A stretch of 64,000 bases of DNA from Enterovibrio gelatinilyticus (GTDB lineage Bacteria > Pseudomonadota > Gammaproteobacteria > Enterobacterales > Vibrionaceae), in assembly GCF_028683095.1 (NCBI RefSeq), contig NZ_JAJUBC010000010.1:62001-126000 (forward strand), read 5' to 3'. Numbering within the stretch: position 1 is the first letter of the stretch; each line of letters begins with the position of its first letter. Shown in pieces: positions 1 through 9,962 of this stretch. A program made the translations under genes and the position numbers. The notes beneath the pieces were generated by a model. The model saw nothing but the letters and a program-made list of their open reading frames with translations, did no database searches and was not told where the DNA came from.

Positions 1-1423
1 TCACATCGTGTTGGTATTGGCCCACACCGATAGATTTCGGGTCAATTTTTACCAGCTCAGCCAATGGGTCTTGCAAGCGACGCGCAATGGAAACGGCGCC
101 GCGCAGCGAGACATCAAGTCCTGGGAATTCGGCAGCGGCAAGTTCTGACGCTGAATAGACCGATGCGCCTGCTTCACTCACCATCACGGTTTGAATTTTC
201 TGGCCTGCGTCTTTGAGCATGCCAGCCACAAACGCATCGGTTTCACGTGATGCTGTGCCGTTACCTATCGCAATCAAATCCACGTTGTGCTTTTTCACTA
301 ACGCCATGACCACGCGCGACGATTCGGCAATCTTGTTGTGCGGCGCGGTTGGGTAAATGGTGGCGGTATCGAGCAGCTTACCTGTACTGTCCACGACAGC
401 GACTTTACACCCTGTACGCAAGCCTGGATCGATACCCAAGGTGCTGCGAGGGCCAGCGGGTGCAGCCATCAGGAGATCTTTCAGGTTATCGGCAAACACT
501 TTAATGGCATCGTTTTCTGCCATTTCACGCAAGTTGCCCATCAACTCAGTCTCCATGTGCATCAAAATTTTGATGCGCCATGCAAAGCTCACCACCTGCT
601 TGCGCCAACGATCGGCAGCAGCGGTGCCGAGTGTCACGCCAAAGTGATCGCAGATGATGTTTTCGCAATACGATCCCGTGGATTTTTCATCCTGACCGGG
701 ATCGGCATTGAGAGAAAGTTGAAGGATGCCTTCGTTGCGACCACGGAACATGGCCAATGCTCGGTGAGACGGCACTTTCGTGAGACGTTCGTCATGCGCA
801 AAGTAATCTTTAAATTTCGCGCCTTCGTTTTCCTTGCCAGCAATCACACGCGCTTGAAGCTCGGCTTGTTGGTTTAAGTGACGACGAATTTTATCAAGCA
901 GGGCTGCGTCTTCGGCAAATTGCTCCATTAAGATGGCACGTGCGCCATCAAGTACGGCTTTGGTGTCAGCAAAGCCCTTGTCGGCATCAATGTAGCTAGC
1001 GGCTTCGGCGTCTGGATCGGTATCTGGGTGCTGCCATAGGGTTTGCGCCAACGGCTCAATGCCCGCTTCAATGGCAATTTGCCCTTTGGTGCGACGCTTT
1101 TGTTTGTACGGAAGGTACAAATCTTCAAGGCGGTTTTTTGTGTCAGCGCTCAGGATATCTTTTTTCAGCGCGTCGCTGAGTTTGCCTTGTTCATCAATCG
1201 ATTTGAGGATGACGTGGCGACGGTCTTCTAGTTCGCGTAAATAGCCAAGGCGAGATTCCAGATTACGCAATTGGGTGTCATCAAGGCCGTTAGTGACTTC
1301 TTTACGGTAACGGGCAATAAATGGGACGGTATTGCCATCATCGAGCAGGGTAACAGCAGCAATCACTTGCGCGTCACGGACATTTAGCTCACTGGCAATT
1401 TGTTGATAAATTGACGAGGTCAT
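1..1423 (-). CDS. tex: Tex-family RNA-binding transcription accessory protein (3' part outside window)
   Basis: I translated the minus strand from the ATG at 1421-1423 to the window edge, about 474 codons without a stop. An AAAGGA ribosome site at 1429-1434 supports the start. The protein begins [15 protein letters not shown] and carries the helical N-terminal Tex region, then the YqgF/RNase H-like domain with the [16 protein letters not shown] motif near residue 330. The C-terminal helix-hairpin-helix and S1 RNA-binding domains expected for the family (about 770 residues) lie beyond base 1. Tex proteins bind nucleic acid in the cytoplasm and affect transcription and RNA handling. It lies 36 bases downstream of greB on the same strand, a common pairing, and the two may be cotranscribed. 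The identification is firm; the end is simply cut by the window. Confidence 0.93.
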   Translation of the reverse strand, partial: MTSSIYQQIASELNVRDAQVIAAVTLLDDGNTVPFIARYRKEVTNGLDDTQLRNLESRLGYLRELEDRRHVILKSIDEQGKLSDALKKDILSADTKNRLEDLYLPYKQKRRTKGQIAIEAGIEPLAQTLWQHPDTDPDAEAASYIDADKGFADTKAVLDGARAILMEQFAEDAALLDKIRRHLNQQAELQARVIAGKENEGAKFKDYFAHDERLTKVPSHRALAMFRGRNEGILQLSLNADPGQDEKSTGSYCENIICDHFGVTLGTAAADRWRKQVVSFAWRIKILMHMETELMGNLREMAENDAIKVFADNLKDLLMAAPAGPRSTLGIDPGLRTGCKVAVVDSTGKLLDTATIYPTAPHNKIAESSRVVMALVKKHNVDLIAIGNGTASRETDAFVAGMLKDAGQKIQTVMVSEAGASVYSASELAAAEFPGLDVSLRGAVSIARRLQDPLAELVKIDPKSIGVGQYQHDV

Positions 1424-1459
1424 GGTGTTCCTTTGAGAGTCACCGCCGCAACGGCAGTA

Positions 1460-1945
1460 TTAAAGTTCGTCTTGTTGATAGCGGATGGCATTAACATACC
1501 AGAGCTTAACGCCTTCAGGAGTTGGCACTGAGGCTTCGTCATCGACTTCTTTTTTTATCAATGCACGTGCCATGGGGCTATCAATGGAGATGTAGTCTTT
1601 TCGGCCATAGATTTCATCGGGGCCGACAATGCGGAAGGTGAGGGTGTCGCCGTTCTCGTTTTCAATATCGACCCATGCACCGAAGAACACCTTCCCGTCT
1701 TGTTGTGGGTTATAATCGATGACGCGCAATATTTCTAAGCGCTTGCGCAGGTACCGAACGCGACGATCGATTTCACGCAGTATCCGTTTGTTATACGTGT
1801 AATCCGCATTTTCTGAGCGATCGCCGAGGCTGGCCGCCCACGATACGATTTTGGTGATTTCTGGGCGTCGTTCTTTCCATAAGAAATCGAGCTCTTGTTT
1901 GAGCTTTTTGTAGCCTTCTCGGGTGACTAAATCGGTTTTTTTCAT
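1460..1945 (-). CDS. greB: Transcription elongation factor GreB
   Basis: The 161-residue product matches GreB, which enters the RNA polymerase secondary channel and stimulates cleavage of backtracked transcripts. The N-terminal coiled-coil finger holds the acidic tip (SLGDRSENADYTYNKR, about residues 40-55), and the C-terminal FKBP-like domain includes DYISIDSPMARALI. The ending WYVNAIRYQ is typical of GreB rather than GreA. The ATG at 1943-1945 gives the normal N-terminus MKKTDLVTREG. It precedes tex on the minus strand and is divergent from ompR, as in many gammaproteobacteria. Confidence 0.96.
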   Translation of the reverse strand: MKKTDLVTREGYKKLKQELDFLWKERRPEITKIVSWAASLGDRSENADYTYNKRILREIDRRVRYLRKRLEILRVIDYNPQQDGKVFFGAWVDIENENGDTLTFRIVGPDEIYGRKDYISIDSPMARALIKKEVDDEASVPTPEGVKLWYVNAIRYQQDEL

Positions 1946-2189
1946 TGCTATGTCCGAGTATGTCGTTCGTTTTCGAGAAGAGTTATAACCGCTTTGGCGT
2001 CATGATTAAAGCCAACAAGCCCTGCAACGTTAAGCTATCCCGCGAAATGGTGGTCGGTGAGCAAGCTGGGACGGTTACAACTGGTAACAGTTTTTCTCCC
2101 CGAAGGGCTTCGCCTTGATGTTTCATAAACAGGTCAGACGATACAATCAAGTTCGTAAACACCTTCAAGAATAGAAAGAAAGGTAGGTC
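1946..2189. promoter_or_regulatory. Divergent greB / ompR intergenic region
   Basis: This 244-base spacer must contain promoters for greB-tex (minus) and ompR-envZ (plus). A small inverted repeat GTTAC-AACTG-GTAAC lies near 2084-2098. I could not assign a convincing -35/-10 pair for either direction. AAAGGTAGG just before 2190 serves as the ompR ribosome site. Confidence 0.4.
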
Positions 2190-2906
2190 ATGCAAGATAA
2201 TCATAAAATCCTAGTGGTAGATGACGATATGCGTTTGCGCTCTTTGCTTGAGCGTTATTTGTCAGAGCAAGGTTTTCAGGTTCGTAGCGTGGCGAATGCC
2301 GAGCAGATGGACCGCTTACTTTCTCGAGAGAATTTCCACCTGATGGTGTTGGATTTGATGTTGCCGGGTGAAGATGGGTTATCCATTTGCCGCCGCCTTC
2401 GTCAGGCGAACAACACATTACCGATCCTGATGCTGACTGCAAAAGGTGATGAGATTGACCGCATTGTGGGACTGGAAGTGGGCGCGGATGATTATCTGCC
2501 AAAACCATTCAACCCGCGTGAATTGCTTGCTCGTATTCGTGCCGTATTGCGTCGTCAAGTCGTTGAAGCACCGGGCGCACCGTCTAGTGAAGAAAAAGTG
2601 GTTCAGTTTGGTCAGTTCCGTTTGAACCTCGGCACGCGTGAAATGTTCCGCAATGATCAGCCATTGACGCTCACCTCGGGTGAATTCGCCGTGCTAAAAG
2701 CACTGGTGACTAACGCGCGTGAACCAATGTCTCGCGATAAGCTGATGAACATGGCTCGTGGTCGTGAGTATTCCGCGATGGAACGCTCGATTGACGTGCA
2801 AATTTCACGACTTCGCCGCATGGTGGAAGAAGACCCAAGCAAGCCGCGCTACATTCAGACAGTTTGGGGCTTGGGCTACGTGTTCGTTCCGGACGGAGAA
2901 GCGTAA
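2190..2906 (+). CDS. ompR: Two-component response regulator OmpR
   Basis: The 238-residue protein is a full OmpR-class regulator. An N-terminal receiver domain holds the acidic pair (VVDDDMRLR, near residue 10), the phospho-acceptor Asp in LMVLDLMLPGEDG (about residue 55) and the conserved Lys in LPKPFNPRE (about residue 105). A C-terminal winged-helix DNA-binding domain follows, including LTSGEFAVLKALV and SIDVQISRLRRMVEEDP. In the family it answers osmotic and acid signals and controls porin genes. It lies 3 bases upstream of envZ, so the two form an operon. A strong AAAGGTAGG ribosome site precedes the ATG. Confidence 0.97.
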   Translation: MQDNHKILVVDDDMRLRSLLERYLSEQGFQVRSVANAEQMDRLLSRENFHLMVLDLMLPGEDGLSICRRLRQANNTLPILMLTAKGDEIDRIVGLEVGADDYLPKPFNPRELLARIRAVLRRQVVEAPGAPSSEEKVVQFGQFRLNLGTREMFRNDQPLTLTSGEFAVLKALVTNAREPMSRDKLMNMARGREYSAMERSIDVQISRLRRMVEEDPSKPRYIQTVWGLGYVFVPDGEA

Positions 2907-2909
2907 ATA

Positions 2910-4259
2910 ATGCGCTTTTCTCCACGTAGTAACTTTGCTCGTACACTCGTGGTAATGGCTGGCCTTCTTATCGCCAGCCAGATCTTCTCTTATCTCACTA
3001 TCCTCAATTACGCCCTTCTGCCCAGCATTAAGCAGTTCAACAAAATCCTCGCCCATGAAATTCAGGTGATGCTGAATGAGGACATGACGCTGTCAGATGG
3101 CAAGGTTTATCACCTCGATGAAAATCTGCGCCGTCAATTGCTGGAAAAATTGGGTGTCACCATGCATGACGAAACTGAACTCGTCATGATGGAAGAGTTT
3201 GAGAATGCGGCGGCGATTGATTACCTCAGTACGGATATGTCGGAAAAGCTGAGTGCGCCGACGGAAGCGCGGATAAGCTTAGAGTCGAAGAACTATGTGC
3301 TTTGGCTAGATAGCACCGCGTTCCCTGGCTATATCATGCGTATTCCGCTTTCAGAGCTGCATCAAGATGATTTCCAACCCTTGTTCTTCTATTCCATGTT
3401 TATCGCCTTGTTGGTGATTGGTGGCGGTTGGGTGTTTATCAAGGTGCAAAACCGTCCGCTGGCTGCGTTGGAAAAAGCAGCTTTGGAAGTGGGGAACGGA
3501 AAGTTTCCGCCACCTTTGCCTGAGCGAGGCGCGTCAGATATTCGAGCAGTGACGAAATCGTTCAATCAGATGAGCGAAGGTATTCGTAAGCTGGAAGAAG
3601 ACCGTGCCCTGCTAATGGCAGGCGTGAGTCATGATTTACGCACACCATTAACACGTATTCGCTTGGCGACAGAAATGATGTCTCCGGCGGACGAATATCT
3701 TGCCGACAGCATGATCAAAGACACGGAAGAGTGTAACGAGATCATCAACCAATTTATGGACTATCTGCGTTCAGTGCAGCTGCAAGATATGACCCCGATT
3801 GATTTGAACGCCTTGGTTGATGATGTCTCCGTGGCGGATGGTGCAACGGGTCATGATCTTGAAATGAGCAAAGGCGAGCTGGTGGGTAAGCTTGAAGCGA
3901 ACGAAGTGGCTATTCGCCGCGCGGTGACCAACTTGGTGGTTAATGCCGTGCGCTATGGCGGAGGCTGGGTTCGCATTGCGACAGGCAGTAGTGCTGATCG
4001 TCGTCATCAATGGATCACCGTGGAAGACAATGGTCCGGGTATTGAACCTGATCAGGTGGAGATTGTGCTGCAGCCTTTCACTCGCGGTGATACAGCGCGT
4101 GGCAGTGAAGGTACTGGGCTTGGATTAGCAATCGTGAAACGCATTGTGGAGCAACACAATGGCACGTTGAAACTGATGCAGCGTTCGCAAGGCGGATTGC
4201 GTGCTCAGATTGTTTTGCCAGTCGCCAAAAATAAAGGTTCGCGCACGACAACGCGTTAA
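2910..4259 (+). CDS. envZ: Osmosensor histidine kinase EnvZ
   Basis: The 449-residue membrane kinase is partner of OmpR. A first membrane helix lies at about residues 10-33, a periplasmic sensor region follows, and a second helix lies near 157-178 ([15 protein letters not shown]). Then come a HAMP linker, the dimerisation and phospho-acceptor box [16 protein letters not shown] with His near residue 241, and an ATPase domain with N-box [18 protein letters not shown] and [13 protein letters not shown]. All catalytic motifs are intact. It is translated from an ATG 3 bases after ompR and is followed by a strong terminator. Confidence 0.96.
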   Translation: MRFSPRSNFARTLVVMAGLLIASQIFSYLTILNYALLPSIKQFNKILAHEIQVMLNEDMTLSDGKVYHLDENLRRQLLEKLGVTMHDETELVMMEEFENAAAIDYLSTDMSEKLSAPTEARISLESKNYVLWLDSTAFPGYIMRIPLSELHQDDFQPLFFYSMFIALLVIGGGWVFIKVQNRPLAALEKAALEVGNGKFPPPLPERGASDIRAVTKSFNQMSEGIRKLEEDRALLMAGVSHDLRTPLTRIRLATEMMSPADEYLADSMIKDTEECNEIINQFMDYLRSVQLQDMTPIDLNALVDDVSVADGATGHDLEMSKGELVGKLEANEVAIRRAVTNLVVNAVRYGGGWVRIATGSSADRRHQWITVEDNGPGIEPDQVEIVLQPFTRGDTARGSEGTGLGLAIVKRIVEQHNGTLKLMQRSQGGLRAQIVLPVAKNKGSRTTTR

Positions 4260-4288
4260 TTTATAAATATATTTTCAATAATATCAAA

Positions 4289-4319
4289 ACGCAGGGCGGT
4301 CACCGCTCTGCGTTTTTTT
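4289..4319 (+). terminator. Rho-independent terminator of ompR-envZ
   Basis: A GC-rich hairpin, ACGCAGgGCGG with a TCA loop and CCGCtCTGCGT, is followed at once by a run of seven T. It lies 30 bases after the envZ stop codon. Confidence 0.9.
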
Positions 4320-4424
4320 GTGGATATATTCCTGTTCCTATAGCAAATTTTTTGCATTTTTATCGTCTCATTTGTGAGTCATCTGCTACAACTGTAATAG
4401 AGTGCCAATACAGCAGGAAGAAAA

Positions 4425-4799
4425 ATGCACATTGTCATCGACCCGCAGGATCCATCACCGAAGTTCCGTCAATTGATGACGCAGATTCAGCGTCAAATTG
4501 TGGCGGGGACCTTAAAGCCGGGGCAAAAACTGACGTCTGTCAGGAAGTTAGCTGCAGAGCTAAATATCAACCCAATGACCATTTCTCGTTGTTATCAGAA
4601 CATGGAAGAGCTTGGCTGGCTTGAGCGTAAGCGCGGCGTGGGTATGTTGGTGGCGCGTGATGGACTGAATGCGCGTATGGAAGACCGATTTGGCTTTATT
4701 GAACCATCACTGAAAAATCTGATCGTCGATGCTCGCGAAGTTGGGTATAGCAAATCAGAAGTGATGGCGCTGGTGATGCAGTACTGGGAAGATGAGTGA
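4425..4799 (+). CDS. Orphan YtrA-type GntR-family transcription regulator
   Basis: The 124-residue protein is an N-terminal GntR winged helix-turn-helix (about residues 12-80: PSPKFRQLMTQIQRQIV, PGQKLTSVRKLAAELN, MTISRCYQNMEELGW) with only a short C-terminal helical tail. This is the YtrA-subfamily layout, which lacks the large ligand-binding domain of other GntR proteins. YtrA regulators usually head an operon with ABC transporter genes. Here it stands alone between the envZ terminator and convergent recG, so its target is not shown by context. A good AGGAAG ribosome site precedes the ATG. Its upstream 100 bases contain a GCAAA-TTT-TTTGC symmetric AT-rich stretch near 4340 and a possible -10 hexamer TGTAAT. 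Confidence 0.85.
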   Translation: MHIVIDPQDPSPKFRQLMTQIQRQIVAGTLKPGQKLTSVRKLAAELNINPMTISRCYQNMEELGWLERKRGVGMLVARDGLNARMEDRFGFIEPSLKNLIVDAREVGYSKSEVMALVMQYWEDE

Positions 4800-4871
4800 C
4801 CTGCTTTAGAGTAAGCTATGCGAGCGCTGATGGGGCTTCATCAACTCTCGCTGTCAGTTTGCCTGTGCCGT

Positions 4872-6953
4872 TTAGGCGTTGCTGTATTTGTCTTTGTTAC
4901 CTAACCAACGCGTAATGATGGCTTTGGCGTTGTCAGGATAATTCTGGTGTAGATACAACGACAGTTTCTGCACTTCAGGGATCAGTTTCTGGTCGCGAAC
5001 CAAATCCGCAATTTTAAACTCTGCTAAGCCTGTTTGCTTGGTGCCTAGAAGCTCTCCGGGGCCACGAATTTCCAAATCTCGTTGTGCGATGACAAATCCA
5101 TCACTGCTCTCTCGTAATACGCCCAACCGTTTGGTCGCTGTTTTGGACAGGGGGGCGTGATAGAGCAATACACAATGACTCGCTACCGTGCCTCGTCCTA
5201 CTCGTCCACGTAACTGGTGCAATTGCGCCAGCCCCAAACGTTCTGGGTTTTCGATAATCATCAAGCTGGCGTTCGGCACATCTACACCCACTTCAATCAC
5301 GGTGGTGGCAACAAGCAGGTGAAGCTCGCCATCTTTAAAGGCCTTCATCACGGCTTGCTTTTCTGCCGCTTTCATTCGGCCATGTACCAATCCGATATTG
5401 AGATCGGGCAGGGCGCGAGATAAATCATCTGCTGTGTCGGCGGCGGCTTGCGCTTCCAACACTTCAGATTCATCAATCAAGGTACAGACCCAATAGGCCT
5501 GACGGCCTTCTTCTATACATGCAGCATGTACACGATTGACGATATCAATGCGTCGTGTATCGGGTACCGCAACGGTTTGAATGGGGGTTCGCCCTGGTGG
5601 CAGTTCATCGATAATGGAAGTGTCTAAATCTGCGTAGGCTGTCATGGCGAGTGTGCGTGGAATAGGCGTCGCCGTCATGATCAGTTGATGCGGGTGAATA
5701 CCTTGTTTCATGCCCTTTTCACGCAGCTCGAGTCGCTGATGAACCCCAAAGCGGTGTTGTTCGTCGATGATAACCAACGCCAGTTGAGCGAACTCAACAT
5801 GCTTTTGGAACAGTGCGTGTGTGCCGACTACCATCTTTGCTTCGCCGCTGGCAATCTTAGCGAGCTCCGCTTCTTTGGCTTTTCCAGTTAGCTTTCCGGC
5901 TAACCAGCCGACGGAAATCCCCAAGGGCTCAAGCCAGTTGGCAAAGTTAATGGCGTGCTGTTCAGCCAAAAGCTCAGTCGGCGCCATGAGCGCCACTTGG
6001 TAGCCTTGTTCTATAGCTTGCAGTGCCGCTAGTGCGGCAACCAAGGTTTTGCCGGACCCCACGTCGCCTTGCACTAAACGCATCATTGGCTTGGTCAGTC
6101 CCATATCACGTTCGATATCGGCGACAACACGAGACTGCGCACCTGTCGGAGAAAACGGTAACGACGCTAACAGTTTGGCGGCTAAATCCACCGACGGTGG
6201 CAGTGAAAACGTGGGGTCTTGTTGCAGCTTGCTGCGTACCGCCAGCATCGACAAATTCTGCGCCAATAACTCTTCGATGATCAGCCGCTTCTGTGCAGGG
6301 TGTTCGCCGTTTTCCAGCGCATCGACAGAAATGTCGGGGGTGGGGCGATGCAGGGTGAACAGTGCATCTTTCAGCGTGATTTGTCGGTCGTATAGCCCCT
6401 CAGGCAATAACTCTTGTACGGCGGCACCTTCGAGTAAGGCGAGTGCTTGATCGGTGAGGTTTCGCAGCGTTAACTGGCGAAGGCCTTCTGTGGTTGGGTA
6501 CACAGGGGTTAGGGTTTCTTCTAGAGAAAGCTCTGTGGGTTCAGAAAATACCTTGTAGTCGGGATGAATAATCTCGAGCCCGCCCTGTCCGCGTTTGATC
6601 TCGCCATAGGCTTTGACGCGCTTGCCGGACTCCAAGCTGTTTTTCATTGCCGCGTTGAAGTTGAAGAAGCGCAAGGTGAGGGAGCCGTTACCGTCGGTGA
6701 TTTTGACCGTCAACATGCGTCGGCGACCAAACGAGATATTGCTGTTCACTACCTCGCCTTCTACCGTGGCATGTTGCCCTGGCATTAGGCTCATAATAGG
6801 CCAGACACGAGTACGGTCTTCATAGCGATAAGGGAGATGAAACAGCAGATCCTGAACGGTAAACAAGCCGATTTTCTCGAGCTTTTCCGCCATTTTTCCA
6901 CCCACACCAGTCAGCGCGGTGACGGGAACTGCATCTAACATTGAAGCGCGCAT
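4872..6953 (-). CDS. recG: ATP-dependent DNA helicase RecG
   Basis: The 693-residue protein matches RecG, the superfamily 2 translocase that reverses stalled replication forks and processes branched DNA. An N-terminal wedge/OB region (LPYRYEDRTR, then GRRRMLTVKITDGNGSL) is followed by helicase motifs: Walker A GDVGSGKT near residue 296, DEQH box IIDEQHRFG near 396, motif III MTATPIPRTLAMT and motif VI LRGRVGRG. The length equals that of the E. coli enzyme. It is first of the minus-strand housekeeping genes read toward the left and lies 90 bases after trmH, in the conserved spoT-trmH-recG order. Confidence 0.97.
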   Translation of the reverse strand: MRASMLDAVPVTALTGVGGKMAEKLEKIGLFTVQDLLFHLPYRYEDRTRVWPIMSLMPGQHATVEGEVVNSNISFGRRRMLTVKITDGNGSLTLRFFNFNAAMKNSLESGKRVKAYGEIKRGQGGLEIIHPDYKVFSEPTELSLEETLTPVYPTTEGLRQLTLRNLTDQALALLEGAAVQELLPEGLYDRQITLKDALFTLHRPTPDISVDALENGEHPAQKRLIIEELLAQNLSMLAVRSKLQQDPTFSLPPSVDLAAKLLASLPFSPTGAQSRVVADIERDMGLTKPMMRLVQGDVGSGKTLVAALAALQAIEQGYQVALMAPTELLAEQHAINFANWLEPLGISVGWLAGKLTGKAKEAELAKIASGEAKMVVGTHALFQKHVEFAQLALVIIDEQHRFGVHQRLELREKGMKQGIHPHQLIMTATPIPRTLAMTAYADLDTSIIDELPPGRTPIQTVAVPDTRRIDIVNRVHAACIEEGRQAYWVCTLIDESEVLEAQAAADTADDLSRALPDLNIGLVHGRMKAAEKQAVMKAFKDGELHLLVATTVIEVGVDVPNASLMIIENPERLGLAQLHQLRGRVGRGTVASHCVLLYHAPLSKTATKRLGVLRESSDGFVIAQRDLEIRGPGELLGTKQTGLAEFKIADLVRDQKLIPEVQKLSLYLHQNYPDNAKAIITRWLGNKDKYSNA

Positions 6954-7043
6954 GGCGGTTTCATCTCTCCTGAATCGTGATTGTCACCCATCCATCTTGT
7001 CTAGCTTACCTAGGCGACATAGATGAGGTTCGTTGAGTTGGCT

Positions 7044-7736
7044 TTATTTGGCGGCCTGCATTTGTGCCCACCACGCGGTATCTGCCACTATCTGACCTTG
7101 GTCATCTAGCGCAGGATACGGCAGACCTTTGCGTTTGGCGACTCTTGCCAGTACGGGATGCCCGCGTTCGAAGATAATGCGGTCAACTTCGTCTTGCGGG
7201 ATCAAGGTATGCGTACGCTGGTACATGCCTGCATTCTGCCGCTGACGCTGTGCTTCATACAAAATTAAGGCGCTGGCGACCGAGACATTGAGAGACTGTA
7301 CCATACCAATCATGGGAATGATGATGTCTTGATCCGCCAATTCAAGGGCTTGCTGGCTGATCCCCGTTTTTTCCTGACCCATAACAATCGCGGTGGGTTT
7401 GGTGTAATCAATCTCACGAAAATCGACAGCAGTGTCAGACAGGTTGGTGACTAAGATCTGCATGCCTTTGGCTTTCATTGTCGCAAAAGCTTCAGGCGTG
7501 GTGTCATGTGTGACCACATCAACCCAGTTACGCGCACCCGCTGAAGTGCCGCCCAATGTGCGCATTTTACTGTTCTTTGGCCAAACGGCATGAACTTGAT
7601 GAACGCCTACCGCATCGGCGGTGCGGATAATTGCTGAAATATTATTGGGTTTGTGGACTTCTTCCATACAGACCGTTAAATCGGGCTGTCGGGTAGCCAG
7701 CACGTCATGGATACGTGCAAAACGTTCTGGAGTCAT
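7044..7736 (-). CDS. trmH: tRNA (guanosine-18-2'-O)-methyltransferase TrmH
   Basis: The 230-residue SpoU-class methyltransferase modifies G18 in tRNA. The three SPOUT motifs are visible: NISAIIRTADAVG (about residues 28-40), IVMGQEKTGIS (near 118-128) and SLNVSVASALILYEAQRQR (near 147-165), which build the knotted SAM site. The ATG at 7734-7736 gives MTPERFARIHDVL, matching the usual start. It follows spoT, but a terminator-like hairpin sits between the two genes. Confidence 0.96.
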   Translation of the reverse strand: MTPERFARIHDVLATRQPDLTVCMEEVHKPNNISAIIRTADAVGVHQVHAVWPKNSKMRTLGGTSAGARNWVDVVTHDTTPEAFATMKAKGMQILVTNLSDTAVDFREIDYTKPTAIVMGQEKTGISQQALELADQDIIIPMIGMVQSLNVSVASALILYEAQRQRQNAGMYQRTHTLIPQDEVDRIIFERGHPVLARVAKRKGLPYPALDDQGQIVADTAWWAQMQAAK

Positions 7737-7751
7737 TTTGTTCTCATCTAT

Positions 7752-7777
7752 AAAAACGCCCGCGAATGGCGGGCGTT
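7752..7777 (-). terminator. Terminator between spoT and trmH
   Basis: On the minus strand the hairpin ACGCCCGC-loop-GCGGGCGT is followed by TTTTTATAG. It should end at least part of the gmk/rpoZ-spoT transcription before trmH. Confidence 0.75.
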
Positions 7778-7832
7778 GTTGTTTGTTGCCTGAACATTGC
7801 TTGAACGGGCCTGCGCCACGCTGAGTACTAAA

Positions 7833-9938
7833 TCAGTTCTTCTGACGGCTGACTTTGACCACGTTAGGCATGACACGTAAACGGCGCATGATATTGGCCA
7901 GATGCACACGGTTCTTGGTCGTGAGCTTCACGTAAATCGTATATAAACGGCCGTCACGCTCTTCCGTAGACAGTCCCTGAATGTTTGAACCTGTCGCGGC
8001 AATGGCGTTGGTCAAATCAGCAAGTGCACCTTGGTGGTTGTGCATATCAATACGCAAACCGGTCACGAAATCTTGGTCAATGTCTCCACCCCATTCGACA
8101 GACATGTATTTGTCTGGCTCTTGGCTATAACCGCGGATATTGGCACATTCTTCACGGTGGATAACCAACCCTTTACCCGGGCTGACGTGACCCACAATGT
8201 GGTCACCAGGGATTGGGCGACAGCAGTTCGCATAGGTAAGAAGAATGCCTTCTGCCCCGCGAATTGGCAGGCAACCGCCTTGTTCTTCTAAGCTGTCAGC
8301 ATCACCCAGAAGGCGTTTGGCTATCACCACGCTCATCAACTCACCAGACCCGATATCGGCCAGCAAATCGTCTACGGTCTCGAGCTTAAGGTCGAGCAAG
8401 ACTTTGTTGATGTTCTCTGGTTCCATGTCCTGAAGGTTAAAGTCTCCAAGGGCATGGTTGAGCAAGCGACGACCAAGGATCAAGGATTCTTCACGGCGCT
8501 TGGTTTTGAGCACTTGACGAATCTTGGTGCGGGCGCGAGAGGTCACGACATAGTTGAGCCATGCCGCATTCGGACGTGCGCCCGGCGCTGTGATGATCTC
8601 AATGGTTTGACCGTTCTTCAGTGGTTGACTCAGCGGGTAGGAGTTGCGATTTACGCGTGCACCCACACAGGAGTTACCGACATCCGTATGCACGCCATAG
8701 GCGAAGTCGACTGCCGTTGCACCAACAGGCAGTTCGACAATACGGCCTTTTGGCGTAAACACGAACAACTCATCAGGGAACAAGTCAGATTTCACGCTTT
8801 CGATAAATTCGAACGAGCTGCCTGCGCTTTGCTGAAGTTCAAGCAGGCTTTGCATCCAACGTTGGGCGCGAACTTGAGCGGTGGTTTCACCTTGAACGCG
8901 ATCAGCACCGTCTTTGTAAGCCCAGTGTGCGGCAACACCTTTGTCTGCCATCTGATCCATGTCTTCAGTACGAATCTGCACTTCAATCGGCACGCCGTGT
9001 GGACCAATCATTGACGTATGCAAAGACTGATAGCCGTTTGCTTTTGGTACGGCAATGTAATCTTTCATGCGGCCCGGGCGAGGCTTATACAAATTGTGCA
9101 TTTGGCCCAGCACGCGATAACAAGTATCTAGGTCGTCAACAATCACACGAAACGCGTATAAATCCATGATGGTGTGGAAGCGCTGCTCTTTGTTCTTCAT
9201 CTTGTTGTAGATGGAGTACAAGTTCTTCTCGCGTCCTAACACTTTTGCATTCATGCCAGCATCGCTAAGGCGGCCTTCAATCTCTGCATGGATTTTCTGG
9301 ATCATCTCTTTGCGGTTACCGCGCGCTTGAATAACCACTTCCTTCAACACGCGATAGCGGTTGGGGTATAGCGCTTCAAAGCCAAGCTCTTCCAGTTCCA
9401 CTTTGATGTTGTGGATACCGAGGCGGTGGGCAAGTGGTGAGAATATTTCGAGGGTTTCGCGGGCTATGCGGCGACGTTTATCGGGGCGAAGTGCACCGAG
9501 TGTACGCATGTTGTGAGTGCGGTCGGCCAGTTTGATCAGAATAACGCGAATATCATGGGCCATTGCCATGATCATTTTGCGGAAGTTTTCCGCCTGCGCT
9601 TCTTTGCGGTCACGAAACTTCAGTTTGTCGAGTTTCGACACGCCATCAACCAAGTCGGCGACGGTATCACCAAATCGTTGCTGCAAGTCTTCCTTGGTTA
9701 CGTCAGTGTCTTCGATCACGTCATGCAGCAAGGCTGCCATTAAGGTTTCGTGGTCGAGACGCATTTCCGCAAGGATACGAGCAACGGCTATTGGGTGAAT
9801 AATGTAAGGTTCACCGCTGGAGCGGCTTTGCCCTTCGTGGGCATCACGCGCCACCAAATACGCTTGCCGGAGTGCCTCTAAGTGCGGCTCCGGCAAGTAT
9901 TGTGCGGCGACTTCTTTCAGGCTATCGAAGAGATACAA
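7833..9938 (-). CDS. spoT: Bifunctional (p)ppGpp synthetase/hydrolase SpoT
   Basis: The 701-residue protein is collinear with E. coli SpoT. The hydrolase HD domain is intact (ALLHDVIEDTD near residues 69-79, plus LADRTHNMRTLGALRP). The synthetase-like domain contains DLYAFRVIVDDLDTCY and KANGYQSLHTSMIGPHG. The TGS domain (FVFTPKGRIVELPVGAT), a zinc-finger/helical region with YANCCRPIPGD and a C-terminal ACT domain (NHQGALADLTNAI) follow. It sets the level of the alarmone (p)ppGpp during starvation. It is 24 bases after rpoZ, the classic operon neighbour. No catalytic loss is seen. Confidence 0.98.
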   Translation of the reverse strand: MYLFDSLKEVAAQYLPEPHLEALRQAYLVARDAHEGQSRSSGEPYIIHPIAVARILAEMRLDHETLMAALLHDVIEDTDVTKEDLQQRFGDTVADLVDGVSKLDKLKFRDRKEAQAENFRKMIMAMAHDIRVILIKLADRTHNMRTLGALRPDKRRRIARETLEIFSPLAHRLGIHNIKVELEELGFEALYPNRYRVLKEVVIQARGNRKEMIQKIHAEIEGRLSDAGMNAKVLGREKNLYSIYNKMKNKEQRFHTIMDLYAFRVIVDDLDTCYRVLGQMHNLYKPRPGRMKDYIAVPKANGYQSLHTSMIGPHGVPIEVQIRTEDMDQMADKGVAAHWAYKDGADRVQGETTAQVRAQRWMQSLLELQQSAGSSFEFIESVKSDLFPDELFVFTPKGRIVELPVGATAVDFAYGVHTDVGNSCVGARVNRNSYPLSQPLKNGQTIEIITAPGARPNAAWLNYVVTSRARTKIRQVLKTKRREESLILGRRLLNHALGDFNLQDMEPENINKVLLDLKLETVDDLLADIGSGELMSVVIAKRLLGDADSLEEQGGCLPIRGAEGILLTYANCCRPIPGDHIVGHVSPGKGLVIHREECANIRGYSQEPDKYMSVEWGGDIDQDFVTGLRIDMHNHQGALADLTNAIAATGSNIQGLSTEERDGRLYTIYVKLTTKNRVHLANIMRRLRVMPNVVKVSRQKN

Positions 9939-9962
9939 TCTGCCTGTTTCCCTGAAGTTAGA

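Noticed and set aside
338-877. Plus-strand 179-codon open frame at the left end
   Set aside because: It lies opposite the well-conserved tex coding sequence and has no family-like sequence; it is a shadow frame.
8454-9014. Plus-strand 186-codon open frame
   Set aside because: It is antisense to spoT, whose protein is conserved over this whole stretch.
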